Source: Rufibacter sp. XAAS-G3-1 (GTDB lineage: Bacteria > Bacteroidota > Bacteroidia > Cytophagales > Hymenobacteraceae). Taken from it: a stretch of DNA of 64,000 bases. Shown piece by piece: positions 1 to 8,323 of this stretch. The DNA lies in assembly GCF_013623775.1 (NCBI RefSeq), contig NZ_JABFAM010000018.1:40950-104949 (forward strand). The letters are read 5' to 3'. Position 1 is the first letter of the stretch, and the number at the start of each line of letters is the position of its first letter. The notes under the pieces were generated by a model that did no database searches, was not told the origin of the DNA, and was given only the letters and a program-made list of their open reading frames with translations. Made by a program: the position numbers and the translations under genes.

Positions 1-1026
1 ATGTTCGATGAATATAACTATGATTACTTAAAATCGCCGGAGAAAACAGATTTCCCAACTGATAAACCGGTTAAGGAAATGGTGCTGAACCTAACTGGTA
101 ACATGGTGCGCTACATTTGGAGCCTGAACGGAGTGCCATTAAATGAAGCGGATAAAATAAAAATCAACAAAGGCGAAGTAACGCGCATTATCCTTAACAA
201 CCTGACCATGATGCACCACCCCATGCACTTGCACGGGCATTTTTTCAGGGTTATCAACGGGAACGGGGAATATTCCCCTCTGAAACATACCGTAAACGTG
301 GCTCCCATGCAAAAGGTAGTCATTGAGTTTGATGCCAATGAGTACGGCGACTGGTTCTTCCACTGCCATGTCCTGTACCACATGGACGCGGGCATGGCAC
401 GGGTCTTTAGTTACGGTACCCCCAGGGACGAAAGGCTGGAACGCTATCCTCTATCTATCCTCACAAACAAAAGCAATCATTTTTTTACCTGGGGTGTCGT
501 TGACGCAGCCTCCCACATGACAGAACTCAACCTCGTGTCTTCCAACATAAGGAACCAGTTTGTTTTAAACGCAGAATACGGCTGGAATAAGAACCTGGAA
601 GCAGAGTTTACCTACGGGCGGTTCCTATATGACTACCTAAGTGTTTTCGGAGGTGTCAACGTGGAAAACGAAGAGGAAAATAGCCTTGATGAAATACAAC
701 CCACGGCCATAGTAGGCTTCAGGTACCTTACTCCGTACCTTTTTAACCTGGACGTTCGGATTGACAACAAACTCCGGCCCCAGGTAAGCTTAGCCCGAGA
801 GGTACTTGTATTTCCCCGGACTTTCCTGTTCGGGGAGTTCGAATACCAAGCTGACTTTGGTTGGGTAAAAGATGCGCAAGAAGGCAGAGTAAGCAGCGGT
901 GCGGGTTACACGAGGGAAATAGTCTGGAGAGTAGGCTCTGAATATCTTATCTCCAAAACCTTTTCGCTTATGGCAAACTATGATAACAGGTTTGGTGCGG
1001 GGGGAGGATTGACCGTAAGGTTCTAA
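1..1026 (+). CDS. Multicopper oxidase, C-terminal part, fused to CopB-like barrel (5' end outside window)
   Basis: The last cupredoxin domain of a copper-resistance multicopper oxidase (CopA/PcoA type) is visible. It has the type 2/type 3 copper ligands H-P-M-H-L-H-G-H (residues 73-80) and the H-C-H-x3-H-x4-M motif of the blue-copper site (residues 121-132). About 190 further residues follow, rich in aromatic and alternating beta-strand patterns and ending in F, as in PcoB/CopB outer-membrane barrels. The open frame begins at base 1 and the N-terminal cupredoxin domains are missing, so the ATG at 1 is almost certainly an internal methionine cut by the window edge. The product probably oxidises Cu(I) in the periplasm. 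The copper chaperone and ATPase genes downstream on the same strand support a copper role. Confidence 0.85.
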   Translation: MFDEYNYDYLKSPEKTDFPTDKPVKEMVLNLTGNMVRYIWSLNGVPLNEADKIKINKGEVTRIILNNLTMMHHPMHLHGHFFRVINGNGEYSPLKHTVNVAPMQKVVIEFDANEYGDWFFHCHVLYHMDAGMARVFSYGTPRDERLERYPLSILTNKSNHFFTWGVVDAASHMTELNLVSSNIRNQFVLNAEYGWNKNLEAEFTYGRFLYDYLSVFGGVNVENEEENSLDEIQPTAIVGFRYLTPYLFNLDVRIDNKLRPQVSLAREVLVFPRTFLFGEFEYQADFGWVKDAQEGRVSSGAGYTREIVWRVGSEYLISKTFSLMANYDNRFGAGGGLTVRF

Positions 1027-1259
1027 AGGGACAGTCTTTAGCATCTATCAACAGATTTACGGGAGACTATATTGGCTGTACAGAAAGACCACAATAGTTA
1101 ATCGGCTTTTTCAGATGAACAAAATAGTATAACGCTTTTTTAAAATTATGTCACACATTAACCTAAGTCAATGGGTATTTTTATGAAAGAAAGCTGAGTG
1201 CCTACATGAGTACTTATGCCATATGTCTTAGTTGAAAACCAAACAATAATTGAAAGATT

Positions 1260-1472
1260 ATGGAAACTCTGAAATTTAAAACCAATATCAAATGCGGTGG
1301 ATGTATAGCCACTGTTACCCCCTTCCTAAACAGTGAAAAAAGTGTGGAGAAGTGGCAAGTAGACACTAATAACCCTGATAAAATTTTAACTGTCGAAGGA
1401 AGTACCGTAAGTGAGCAGGAAGTAGTAGAGGCGGTTGAGAAAGCTGGCTTCAAAATAGAGCCACTTCAATAG
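1260..1472 (+). CDS. Small heavy-metal-associated (HMA) copper chaperone
   Basis: This 70-residue protein is a single HMA ferredoxin-like domain of CopZ type. Its metal-binding loop is C12-G-G-C15, and the pattern of strands and helices fills the usual domain length. Family knowledge: such proteins hand Cu(I) to P-type ATPases in the cytoplasm. It lies between the multicopper oxidase and a CopB-type ATPase on the same strand. A strong hairpin terminator right after its stop means the ATPase is probably transcribed separately or by read-through. The loop is CGGC rather than the common CxxC with M before it, which is normal for Bacteroidota versions. Confidence 0.85.
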   Translation: METLKFKTNIKCGGCIATVTPFLNSEKSVEKWQVDTNNPDKILTVEGSTVSEQEVVEAVEKAGFKIEPLQ

Positions 1473-1480
1473 AAGAGCAG

Positions 1481-1520
1481 AAATAAAGGGGTAATCTACA
1501 AAATTACCCCTTTATTTTTA
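1481..1520 (+). terminator. Intrinsic terminator after the HMA gene
   Basis: A perfect 15-bp stem (1481-1495 with 1503-1517) with a 7-base loop ends in a T-rich run. It sits 8 bases after the stop codon of the HMA chaperone gene. Confidence 0.85.
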
Positions 1521-1552
1521 TTCCTAATCTTCCTGAATTAAACCCGTAAACT

Positions 1553-3658
1553 ATGGACCACTCCCACCATAACCACCATCCAAACAACGAAAGGAATTCT
1601 AAAGGCACCGAGGCAGCGGACCAAATAGCCGAGAAAACGTTGCATGCCCATAACCGGGCAATACCTGACGAGGAACAGCACCCTTCCGGGCACGGAGAGC
1701 ACGGCCACGACCATCATGCCATGATGATTGATGATTTCCGGAAAAGGTTTTGGGTCTCACTGTTACTATCAGTACCGGTCATCATCATTAGCCCGATGGT
1801 ACAGGATATTTTGGGGTACCGGCTGGAAATACCCTTTAACATGTACATCGCCTTTGCCTTGTCTTCTGTCATTTTCTTTTACGGGGGATGGCCATTCCTG
1901 ACTGGCTTCAGGGATGAGGTAAAGAAGGGGTCTCCCGGCATGATGACATTGATTGCAATTGCAATAACGGTAGCTTACCTATACAGTACCGCCATCGTCT
2001 TCGGACTGGAGGGAATGGATTTCTTCTGGGAACTGGCCACCCTCATCGTCATCATGCTCTTGGGCCACTGGATAGAAATGAAATCCGTTTTAGGAGCTTC
2101 CCGCGCCTTGGAGCTGTTGGTAAGTCTCATGCCCTCCGAAGCGCATGTCATAAGAGGGGGGGAAACGGTAGATGTTAGGATTGATACTCTGCAAAAAGAT
2201 GACCTGATACTGATAAAGCCAGGCGAAAAGATTCCCGCTGATGGCCTTATAGAGGAAGGGGAAAGCTATGTGAATGAAAGCATGCTCACCGGCGAAAGCA
2301 AGCCCGCGCAGAAGGTAAAAGATGACAAGGTAATTGGGGGCTCCATCAATGGGACTGGCTCTCTGAAAGTAAAAGTGCAAGGCACAGGTGAGGAGAGTTA
2401 CTTGAACAAAGTCATCAGCCTGGTGCAGGAAGCCCAGAAAACTAAATCAGACACGCAGCACCTGGCGGATAAAGCCGCCCGTTGGTTGACGTATATCGCC
2501 CTCTTCTCAGGCTTTGCCACCTTTACGGTTTGGCTCTTGGTTGGAGCCGAATTGGCCTTTGCCCTGGAGCGGATGGTGACGGTGATGGTAATCTCCTGCC
2601 CGCATGCGCTTGGTTTAGCAGTACCTTTGGTAGTAGCCATATCTACGGCTATATCTGCTAAAAACGGCCTGCTAATCCGGAACCGGACGGCCTTTGAGAA
2701 TTCCCGCAAGATAACCACTATCATCTTCGATAAAACCGGTACGCTTACCGAAGGCTCCCACCAACTGGCCCGGATTATTTCCTTCCATCCGGCCTACCCG
2801 GAAAAAGAGCTGCTGCGGCTTGCGGCTGGGGTGGAGCAAAATTCAGAACATTATATCTCCCAAGGCATCTTGAAGCGGGTAAAGGCGGAAAATATTACCA
2901 TTCCTACTGCCGAAAGCTTCAATTACCTGCCTGGGAAAGGTTTGGAAGGCACCGTGGAGGGCAGGTCAGTGAAGGTAGTAGGCCCTAATTATATTTCAGA
3001 ATTCGATATCCAGGTTCCGGAAAGCGATGCGGAGGAAGGGGTAGAAACAGTAGTATATGTGTTGATAGATGGAACGGTAGCTGGCTTTATCAGCCTGAGG
3101 GATAAGATTCGTCCGGAATCCGCAGAGGCCATAAGGATCCTCAAAGCCAACGGCATCAAGAACCTTTTGCTGACCGGGGATAATGACCGGGTGGCCAGGA
3201 GTGTGAGCGACACCTTGCAGATGGATGGCTTTCTGGCCAACGTATTACCCCATCAGAAACAGGAGAAGATTAAGGAATTGCAAGCCAAAGGTGAATTTGT
3301 GGCTATGACTGGGGACGGAATCAATGATGCCCCAGCATTGGCGCAAGCAGATGTGGGTATTGCTGTTGGCTCCGGAACAGATGTTGCTGCTGAAACCGCC
3401 GACATTATCCTGGTGAACAGCAACCCGAAGGATATTGCTTCTTTGATTCTTTTCGGCAAAGCTACTTACCGCAAGATGATTCAGAATATCATCTGGGCTA
3501 CTGCCTATAACGTCATAGCCCTGCCTTTGGCAGCAGGAGTTCTATATAAGCAGGGTATTATGGTATCACCGGCAATTGGAGCCGCTTTGATGAGCATGAG
3601 TACGGTTATCGTGGCCATCAACGCCCAGTTGTTACGGAACCAGATTAAAAACCAATAG
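1553..3658 (+). CDS. copB: Copper-translocating P-type ATPase, CopB type (P1B-3, CPH motif)
   Basis: This 701-residue membrane pump has a histidine-rich N-terminus (H-H-N-H-H and H-G-H-D-H-H clusters in the first 60 residues) instead of an HMA domain. The transmembrane metal site is C349-P-H351, the mark of P1B-3 ATPases. D393 in DKTGT is the phosphorylated aspartate, and GDGIND is present near the C-terminal part. These ATPases export copper from the cytoplasm at the expense of ATP. The usual SEHP nucleotide-binding motif reads S-E-H-Y here, so the proline is replaced. Neighbours (HMA chaperone upstream, CopA-type pump convergent downstream) agree with copper efflux. Confidence 0.92.
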   Translation: MDHSHHNHHPNNERNSKGTEAADQIAEKTLHAHNRAIPDEEQHPSGHGEHGHDHHAMMIDDFRKRFWVSLLLSVPVIIISPMVQDILGYRLEIPFNMYIAFALSSVIFFYGGWPFLTGFRDEVKKGSPGMMTLIAIAITVAYLYSTAIVFGLEGMDFFWELATLIVIMLLGHWIEMKSVLGASRALELLVSLMPSEAHVIRGGETVDVRIDTLQKDDLILIKPGEKIPADGLIEEGESYVNESMLTGESKPAQKVKDDKVIGGSINGTGSLKVKVQGTGEESYLNKVISLVQEAQKTKSDTQHLADKAARWLTYIALFSGFATFTVWLLVGAELAFALERMVTVMVISCPHALGLAVPLVVAISTAISAKNGLLIRNRTAFENSRKITTIIFDKTGTLTEGSHQLARIISFHPAYPEKELLRLAAGVEQNSEHYISQGILKRVKAENITIPTAESFNYLPGKGLEGTVEGRSVKVVGPNYISEFDIQVPESDAEEGVETVVYVLIDGTVAGFISLRDKIRPESAEAIRILKANGIKNLLLTGDNDRVARSVSDTLQMDGFLANVLPHQKQEKIKELQAKGEFVAMTGDGINDAPALAQADVGIAVGSGTDVAAETADIILVNSNPKDIASLILFGKATYRKMIQNIIWATAYNVIALPLAAGVLYKQGIMVSPAIGAALMSMSTVIVAINAQLLRNQIKNQ

Positions 3659-3662
3659 ATTT

Positions 3663-3703
3663 AAAAGCCTAGGGCCTGCCAGTCTGACAAGCCCTAGACT
3701 TTT
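3663..3703. terminator. Bidirectional hairpin between convergent copper ATPase genes
   Basis: A stem of 13 positions with one mismatch (3663-3675 with 3691-3703) is flanked by A and T runs. It lies in the 69-base gap between the tail-to-tail ATPase genes and can serve both. Confidence 0.7.
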
Positions 3704-3727
3704 ACAATTGGGAAACGCATTATAAAC

Positions 3728-5995
3728 TTATAGCTGCTGCGCTTTCAAACGCAGGCTGTTGGCAACCACTGAAACCGAACTCAGCGCCATCGCCGCCCCG
3801 GCAATCATAGGGTCCAATAAGAATCCATAGAAAGGATAGAGCAAGCCCGCTGCGATTGGAATGCCAACGAGGTTATAGATAAAAGCCCAGAATAAATTCT
3901 GCCGAATGGCATTTACGGTTAACTTAGATAACTTCAAGGCCTTCGGTAACAATTGCAAATCAGAGGTAATGAGAGTCATCTTGGCTACGTCAATGGCTAT
4001 ATCCGAACCTTTCCCCATGGCAATGCTTACATCTGCCTGCGCAAGTGCCTGGGAGTCATTAATCCCGTCCCCTACCATCCCTACGACTTTGCCCTGACTT
4101 TGGAGAGCCTTTACAAAATCAGCCTTCTCGCTTGGCATTACCTCGGCTTGGAAATGCTGAATCCCCACCTGCCGGGCAACTGAAGCCGCCGTTCGGGCAT
4201 TATCACCAGTCAGCATATAAACCTCGATTCCCCTTTGCTGCAGTAATTCAATCGCCTTAGCCGATGTCTCTTTCACTTTGTCGGCAATGGCCAAGATAGC
4301 CACTGCCTTCCCCTCCTCTGCAAAATAAATCACGGTTTTAGCTGCCTCTGCCAAATTTTCTGCCAAACTGGATAGGTCACTTGAAACCGATATTTCCTCT
4401 GCAGCCATGTACTTAGGGCTGCCCACTAAGTAGAAGCGTCCATGCCAGCTTGCCTTCACCCCTTTTCCAGTTACGCTATCGAACCCATCTATCTCCACAG
4501 TTGGGACCGCGGCATCCCGCAGGTGGCGGGCTACGGCTTCCGCTAAAGGATGCTCAGATAATTGTTCCAGGGAGAATAGTACGGACTGCAGTTCTTTGCA
4601 ACGTGGGCGGGCTTCTTCCGACCAGAAAACATCTGTTACTACTGGCTTGCCTTCGGTAATGGTGCCGGTTTTATCTAGAATAACAGCATTCAGGCGGTGT
4701 GCCTGTTCCAAGCTCTCGGCATCTTTTATCAGGATACCATGTTCGGCTCCCTTCCCTACCCCTACCATGATAGCCGTGGGGGTGGCTAGACCTAAAGCGC
4801 AGGGGCAGGCAATAACCAACACCGTTACGAAAGCCAGTAACCCTTGTGAAAGGCCGTTATCACCGCCTAAAACCAGCCAAGTAACCAAAGTGACAAGAGC
4901 AAAAACAAACACAACGGGCACGAAAATCCCGGCTATTTTATCGACTAATTTCTGCACCGGGGCTTTAGAACCCTGGGCATCCTGCACTAATTTGATGATT
5001 TGAGCTAAAAGTGTCTCACTGCCCACCTTCTCAGCCGTAAACCGAAAGCTGCCTTTTTGGTTAATTGTTCCGGCAAATACTTTATCTCCCATTCTTTTGG
5101 AAACAGGCACCGGTTCCCCGCTTATCATCGATTCGTCAACATAAGAAGAACCAGAGGAAACTTCACCGTCTACCGGTACTTTTTCGCCGGAACGCACGAG
5201 AAGAACATTTCCTTTCTGAATAGTTGAAATGGGCACTTCGCGTTCCTGGTCTCCCTCAACAAGCCAAACTGTTTTAGGCTGCAGCCCAATCAGTTTTTTT
5301 ATCGCTGAAGAGGTACTGGATTTTGCCCGCTCTTCCAGCAGTTTGCCCAGCATGATAAAAACAATGACAACCGCAGCCGCCTCAAAATAAACGTGGGGAT
5401 GTAAGTTTCGCGCATGCCAAAAACCGGGATTTACTGTATTAAAAACACTAAAAGCAAAGGCAGTGCCGGTACTTAGAGCTACCAGCGTATCCATGTTGGC
5501 CTTGCCATGGCGGGCTTGCTTGAAGGCATTAACAAAGAAATTGCGTCCAAATACAAATAGAACCGGGGCACTTAAAGCCATCATTATCCAATTGCCATAA
5601 GGCATCTCCATAAAGAACATCCCGATGACCACCACAGGCAGCGTAAGCAGGCCTGCCAAAACAGTCTTACTTTTGAGCCCCCGGTAATGGCTCTGCTGGG
5701 TTTGCTCTTGAATCTCCTGGGCATTCTCAGTATCTATTATCAAGTCATACCCGACCGACTGAAGCGCCTTTTGCATATCCGTTACCTGTACCTTTTCCGG
5801 ATTATAGGTAACCTGTAAAGTCTGGGTCGCAAAGTTGACGTTGGCCTGGGTAACGCCCGGCGTACTGGCAACCATGGATTCCACACTAACCGCACAAGCT
5901 GCACAGGTCATGCCGGTAACTGGCATGGAAACCTGTGAAGCCACTCCCTTTGTTGCCAATGTTGGGGCTTGCGGAATTTGTATATCTTTTCCCAT
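3728..5995 (-). CDS. copA: Cu(I)-translocating P-type ATPase, CopA type (P1B-1)
   Basis: This 755-residue pump has one N-terminal HMA domain with G-M-T-C31-A-A-C34. The transmembrane metal motif is C397-P-C399, and DKTGT, SEHPLAE and GDGIND are all intact. The length and single HMA domain are normal for CopA. It exports Cu(I) across the inner membrane. The start ATG at 5995 is well placed before the HMA domain. It is transcribed toward the CopB-type ATPase, so the window carries two different copper pumps tail to tail, a common pairing in Bacteroidota copper islands. Confidence 0.95.
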   Translation of the reverse strand: MGKDIQIPQAPTLATKGVASQVSMPVTGMTCAACAVSVESMVASTPGVTQANVNFATQTLQVTYNPEKVQVTDMQKALQSVGYDLIIDTENAQEIQEQTQQSHYRGLKSKTVLAGLLTLPVVVIGMFFMEMPYGNWIMMALSAPVLFVFGRNFFVNAFKQARHGKANMDTLVALSTGTAFAFSVFNTVNPGFWHARNLHPHVYFEAAAVVIVFIMLGKLLEERAKSSTSSAIKKLIGLQPKTVWLVEGDQEREVPISTIQKGNVLLVRSGEKVPVDGEVSSGSSYVDESMISGEPVPVSKRMGDKVFAGTINQKGSFRFTAEKVGSETLLAQIIKLVQDAQGSKAPVQKLVDKIAGIFVPVVFVFALVTLVTWLVLGGDNGLSQGLLAFVTVLVIACPCALGLATPTAIMVGVGKGAEHGILIKDAESLEQAHRLNAVILDKTGTITEGKPVVTDVFWSEEARPRCKELQSVLFSLEQLSEHPLAEAVARHLRDAAVPTVEIDGFDSVTGKGVKASWHGRFYLVGSPKYMAAEEISVSSDLSSLAENLAEAAKTVIYFAEEGKAVAILAIADKVKETSAKAIELLQQRGIEVYMLTGDNARTAASVARQVGIQHFQAEVMPSEKADFVKALQSQGKVVGMVGDGINDSQALAQADVSIAMGKGSDIAIDVAKMTLITSDLQLLPKALKLSKLTVNAIRQNLFWAFIYNLVGIPIAAGLLYPFYGFLLDPMIAGAAMALSSVSVVANSLRLKAQQL

Positions 5996-6000
5996 TTAGT

Positions 6001-6396
6001 TGTAACATTATTTCTTTAAAACAAATTTACGGCTGACTTAAGTTGAAGTCCTTATAGAATTTAGGAAAAGAGTAATATGATTTTGCGGCACCAGACAAAC
6101 AACTTAGTCCGCTAGCCTACCTACCACAACCTACACCTATATATAAAGAGTGGACGATAAATTAGAATAGAAATATTTTAAAGAGAAAAGCACGCTTCAT
6201 AAATCTTTTTTACATAATTATTAAAATGCGATACTTTTTTCCCTATTTTACAAATCAGGAACGTTCGTTGCTGATTTGTAAAATGGAGGGTAACTTAGCA
6301 AAAAAGTAAAAGAAATGGGGCGGCAGGGGAGAAAAGCCATAAGTTTTGCAATTGCAAAACAGTACCTGAAATTTCTGCCGCCACTCCTATATATAT
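6001..6396. other. Intergenic stretch between copA and the recombinase
   Basis: This AT-rich 396-base region between divergent genes must hold the promoters of copA (minus) and the recombinase (plus). The only marked structure is the inverted repeat at 6245-6284, annotated separately. No coding sequence was recognised. Confidence 0.6.
6245..6284. repeat. Perfect 14-bp inverted repeat upstream of recombinase gene
   Basis: The arms attttacaaatcag (6245-6258) and its exact reverse complement (6271-6284) flank a 12-base spacer that contains AACGTT. It ends 112 bases before the recombinase start. The size and symmetry would suit a recombinase crossover site or an operator. It is not followed by a T run, so a terminator is unlikely. 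Confidence 0.6.
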
Positions 6397-7113
6397 ATGG
6401 AGCATCAAAAGTACATCGCCTACTACCGGGTATCGACCGCCAAGCAGGGCAGGAGCGGCCTGGGTCTGGAGGCACAGCGCGCCGCCGTTATCTCCTTCAC
6501 CAAAAACCCGGACGGCATCATCCGGGAGTTCACCGAGCACGAGTCGGGCAAGAACGACGACCGACCGCTCCTGGAGCAGGCGATATTGGCGGCCAAGAAA
6601 CAAAGCGCCACTTTGATCATCGCCAAACTGGACCGATTGAGCAGAGAAGTGGCCTTTCTGTTCCAGCTTAAGAAAAGGGTGGAGAAGAACAACATCAACT
6701 GGTTGTGCCTGGACATCCCGGAAATGAACACGCTCAACATCGGTATCTGGGGAACCATGGCCCAGCACGAGCGGGAGCAGATCAGCAAACGTACCAAGGT
6801 GGCGCTCCAGGCCCTGAAAGCCCGCGGCCGGGAATTAGGCAACTTGGATAACCTGACCGACACCGGCCGAGAGCTTGGCGTGGCGGCAATTAAAAAAAAA
6901 GCTGCCTCCAATGACAACAACAGAAGGGCAGCTGAGCTGATACGCCTCTATCGGAGGCAAAGAATGACTTGGTTAGCCATCGCCGAAAAACTGAACCAGT
7001 CCGGTTTCAAGGCAAGCAGAGGAGGGGAATTTCAGGCAGTCCAGGTCCAACGGATTTATTTCCGGTACTGTGCCGAGGATAAAAATGAAGGATCTAATCA
7101 GAGCTTATATTAA
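6397..7113 (+). CDS. Serine recombinase/resolvase family protein
   Basis: This 238-residue protein has an N-terminal resolvase catalytic domain. The motif Y-R-V-S13-T gives the serine nucleophile, and conserved arginines lie in the A-K-L-D-R-L-S-R region. The C-terminal 90 residues look like a short DNA-binding segment with a helix-turn-helix (residues about 180-230). It lacks the long recombinase and zinc-ribbon regions of large serine integrases, so it is of resolvase/invertase size. The start ATG at 6397 begins the conserved domain. The inverted repeat upstream could be its target. No cargo boundary could be defined from the sequence. Confidence 0.85.
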   Translation: MEHQKYIAYYRVSTAKQGRSGLGLEAQRAAVISFTKNPDGIIREFTEHESGKNDDRPLLEQAILAAKKQSATLIIAKLDRLSREVAFLFQLKKRVEKNNINWLCLDIPEMNTLNIGIWGTMAQHEREQISKRTKVALQALKARGRELGNLDNLTDTGRELGVAAIKKKAASNDNNRRAAELIRLYRRQRMTWLAIAEKLNQSGFKASRGGEFQAVQVQRIYFRYCAEDKNEGSNQSLY

Positions 7114-7456
7114 AGTGTTCACATCTATTACAATTTTTAGATGGGACGGCGGCAGGATTGCTTTGACTGGTCAGAAAAACGACATGCTTCTCGAAGAAAA
7201 GGGAGAACCACTTGGCAAGCCTAAAAATTATGTTCAACCATAGAAACAAACACAAAGGCCGACATCATACATTGTGAACCACAACCAAAATTTCATTGAG
7301 CGGAGAGTGGTTCCTAAACGGTATTAGAAAGATTTGCCGATGAGCGTTGGGCTCCTCTATACAACCTAAATTTAGGATTCATTCCCAAAATGAATAGTTA
7401 CTAAAAAAGAGGGAGGATACCCGGCCTCCCTCTTTTTCATTTAAAGCTTTTAGCTT
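7114..7456. other. Intergenic stretch after recombinase
   Basis: No gene was recognised in these 343 bases. A short palindrome (cctaaatttagg, about 7364-7375) and the terminator at 7404-7437 are the only structures seen. Confidence 0.5.
7404..7437 (-). terminator. Hairpin terminator for the minus-strand pseudogene
   Basis: A perfect 13-bp stem (7404-7416 with 7425-7437) of GC-rich core flanked by A and T runs. It lies just past the 3' end of the minus-strand nucleotidase relic, which supports that reading direction. Confidence 0.75.
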
Positions 7457-8007
7457 CTACCTAAACACATAGTCCACATTTGGCAACTGAGATAGCACCG
7501 GCGACGCAAGGTCAAGGACCTTGGCTCTTCCGTCAACTTTAGGTGAAACAGTGCCATTTTTCTTCAGATATTCTTCCATTACATCATGAACGGTATAATC
7601 CAGCAGCTTGGGATTTTTGGCATTTGGCATGCGGCATAATAGATGGTCTGGCTCACCGGTTCTGCGACAGGCAGCCATGGTGTACTCACGCTTCAGGTCA
7701 AGCGGTTTCCCGCCCACTGTGATAGACTGTACACGCTCTCCTTTTGGTGCGTTTGCTTTGAAGGTCAGCTCCATGCCAGAGAATCTAATAACCCAACCCC
7801 CGAACTGCTCCAGCGGCTTTAGTATACCTGGCATCGGCCATGATCCTGCTACATTAATTGTCAAAGCGCCCTATGCCTGGTCCTTGTCTAGCTCATTGAT
7901 TCTGTCCTCAACCAGCCCTTTGTATCCCTACCCGTAATGGGCATTTTTTCCAAGAGCTGTTTGTTTGCCCGTCCCGTACCCGGTCCCACCTGTTGTTTGA
8001 TGTACTC
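7457..8007 (-). pseudogene. Decayed 5'-nucleotidase/SoxB-like C-terminal domain
   Basis: The last 135 codons read as the C-terminal domain of the bifunctional metallophosphatase/5'-nucleotidase or SoxB-like family (G-K-P-L-D-L-K-R-E-Y-T-M-A followed by a D-Y-T-V-H-D-V-M-E-E-Y segment). Upstream on the same strand the reading continues through an in-frame TAG at 7871-7873 and then a frameshift near 7905. From there a recognisable stretch (G-P-G-T-G-R-A-N-K-Q-L-L-E-K-M-P) reaches 8007, where a TAA stop precedes it. No start codon or metal-binding phosphatase domain remains. The open part would have to begin at TTG, so it is best read as a relic. Family assignment is moderate; the pseudogene status is clear. 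Confidence 0.6.
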
Positions 8008-8323
8008 TTACCCTTAGATTTTTAAATGGAATCTATTTTGTAAAGTGGTACTACAATGACTTTGCTGTGCGTTCAAACCTGCAAGTTCGAAAGCCTAGGG
8101 CATTGGTTCTGCTGGTGATAGCACCAATAAAAGCGGCTGGTTTTGGTCCTCTTCTGCTTTACTAAACAGGTTCACTGTTTGTAGATGGGCCTTTAAGAAA
8201 AGCCAAAGGCAACTTTGATAAATCCGTAATAATACTTAATTTGGGTGCTAAAGTAATAGCAATTTGCTTTGCAAAAACCAATAGATTTTAAAAATGCTAG
8301 AATTGCCTTGCTTCAAAGACTAG
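8008..8323. other. Intergenic stretch before hybrid sensor gene
   Basis: No coding signal was recognised in this 316-base region. It probably holds the promoter of the hybrid two-component gene, but no clear box could be chosen. Confidence 0.4.
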
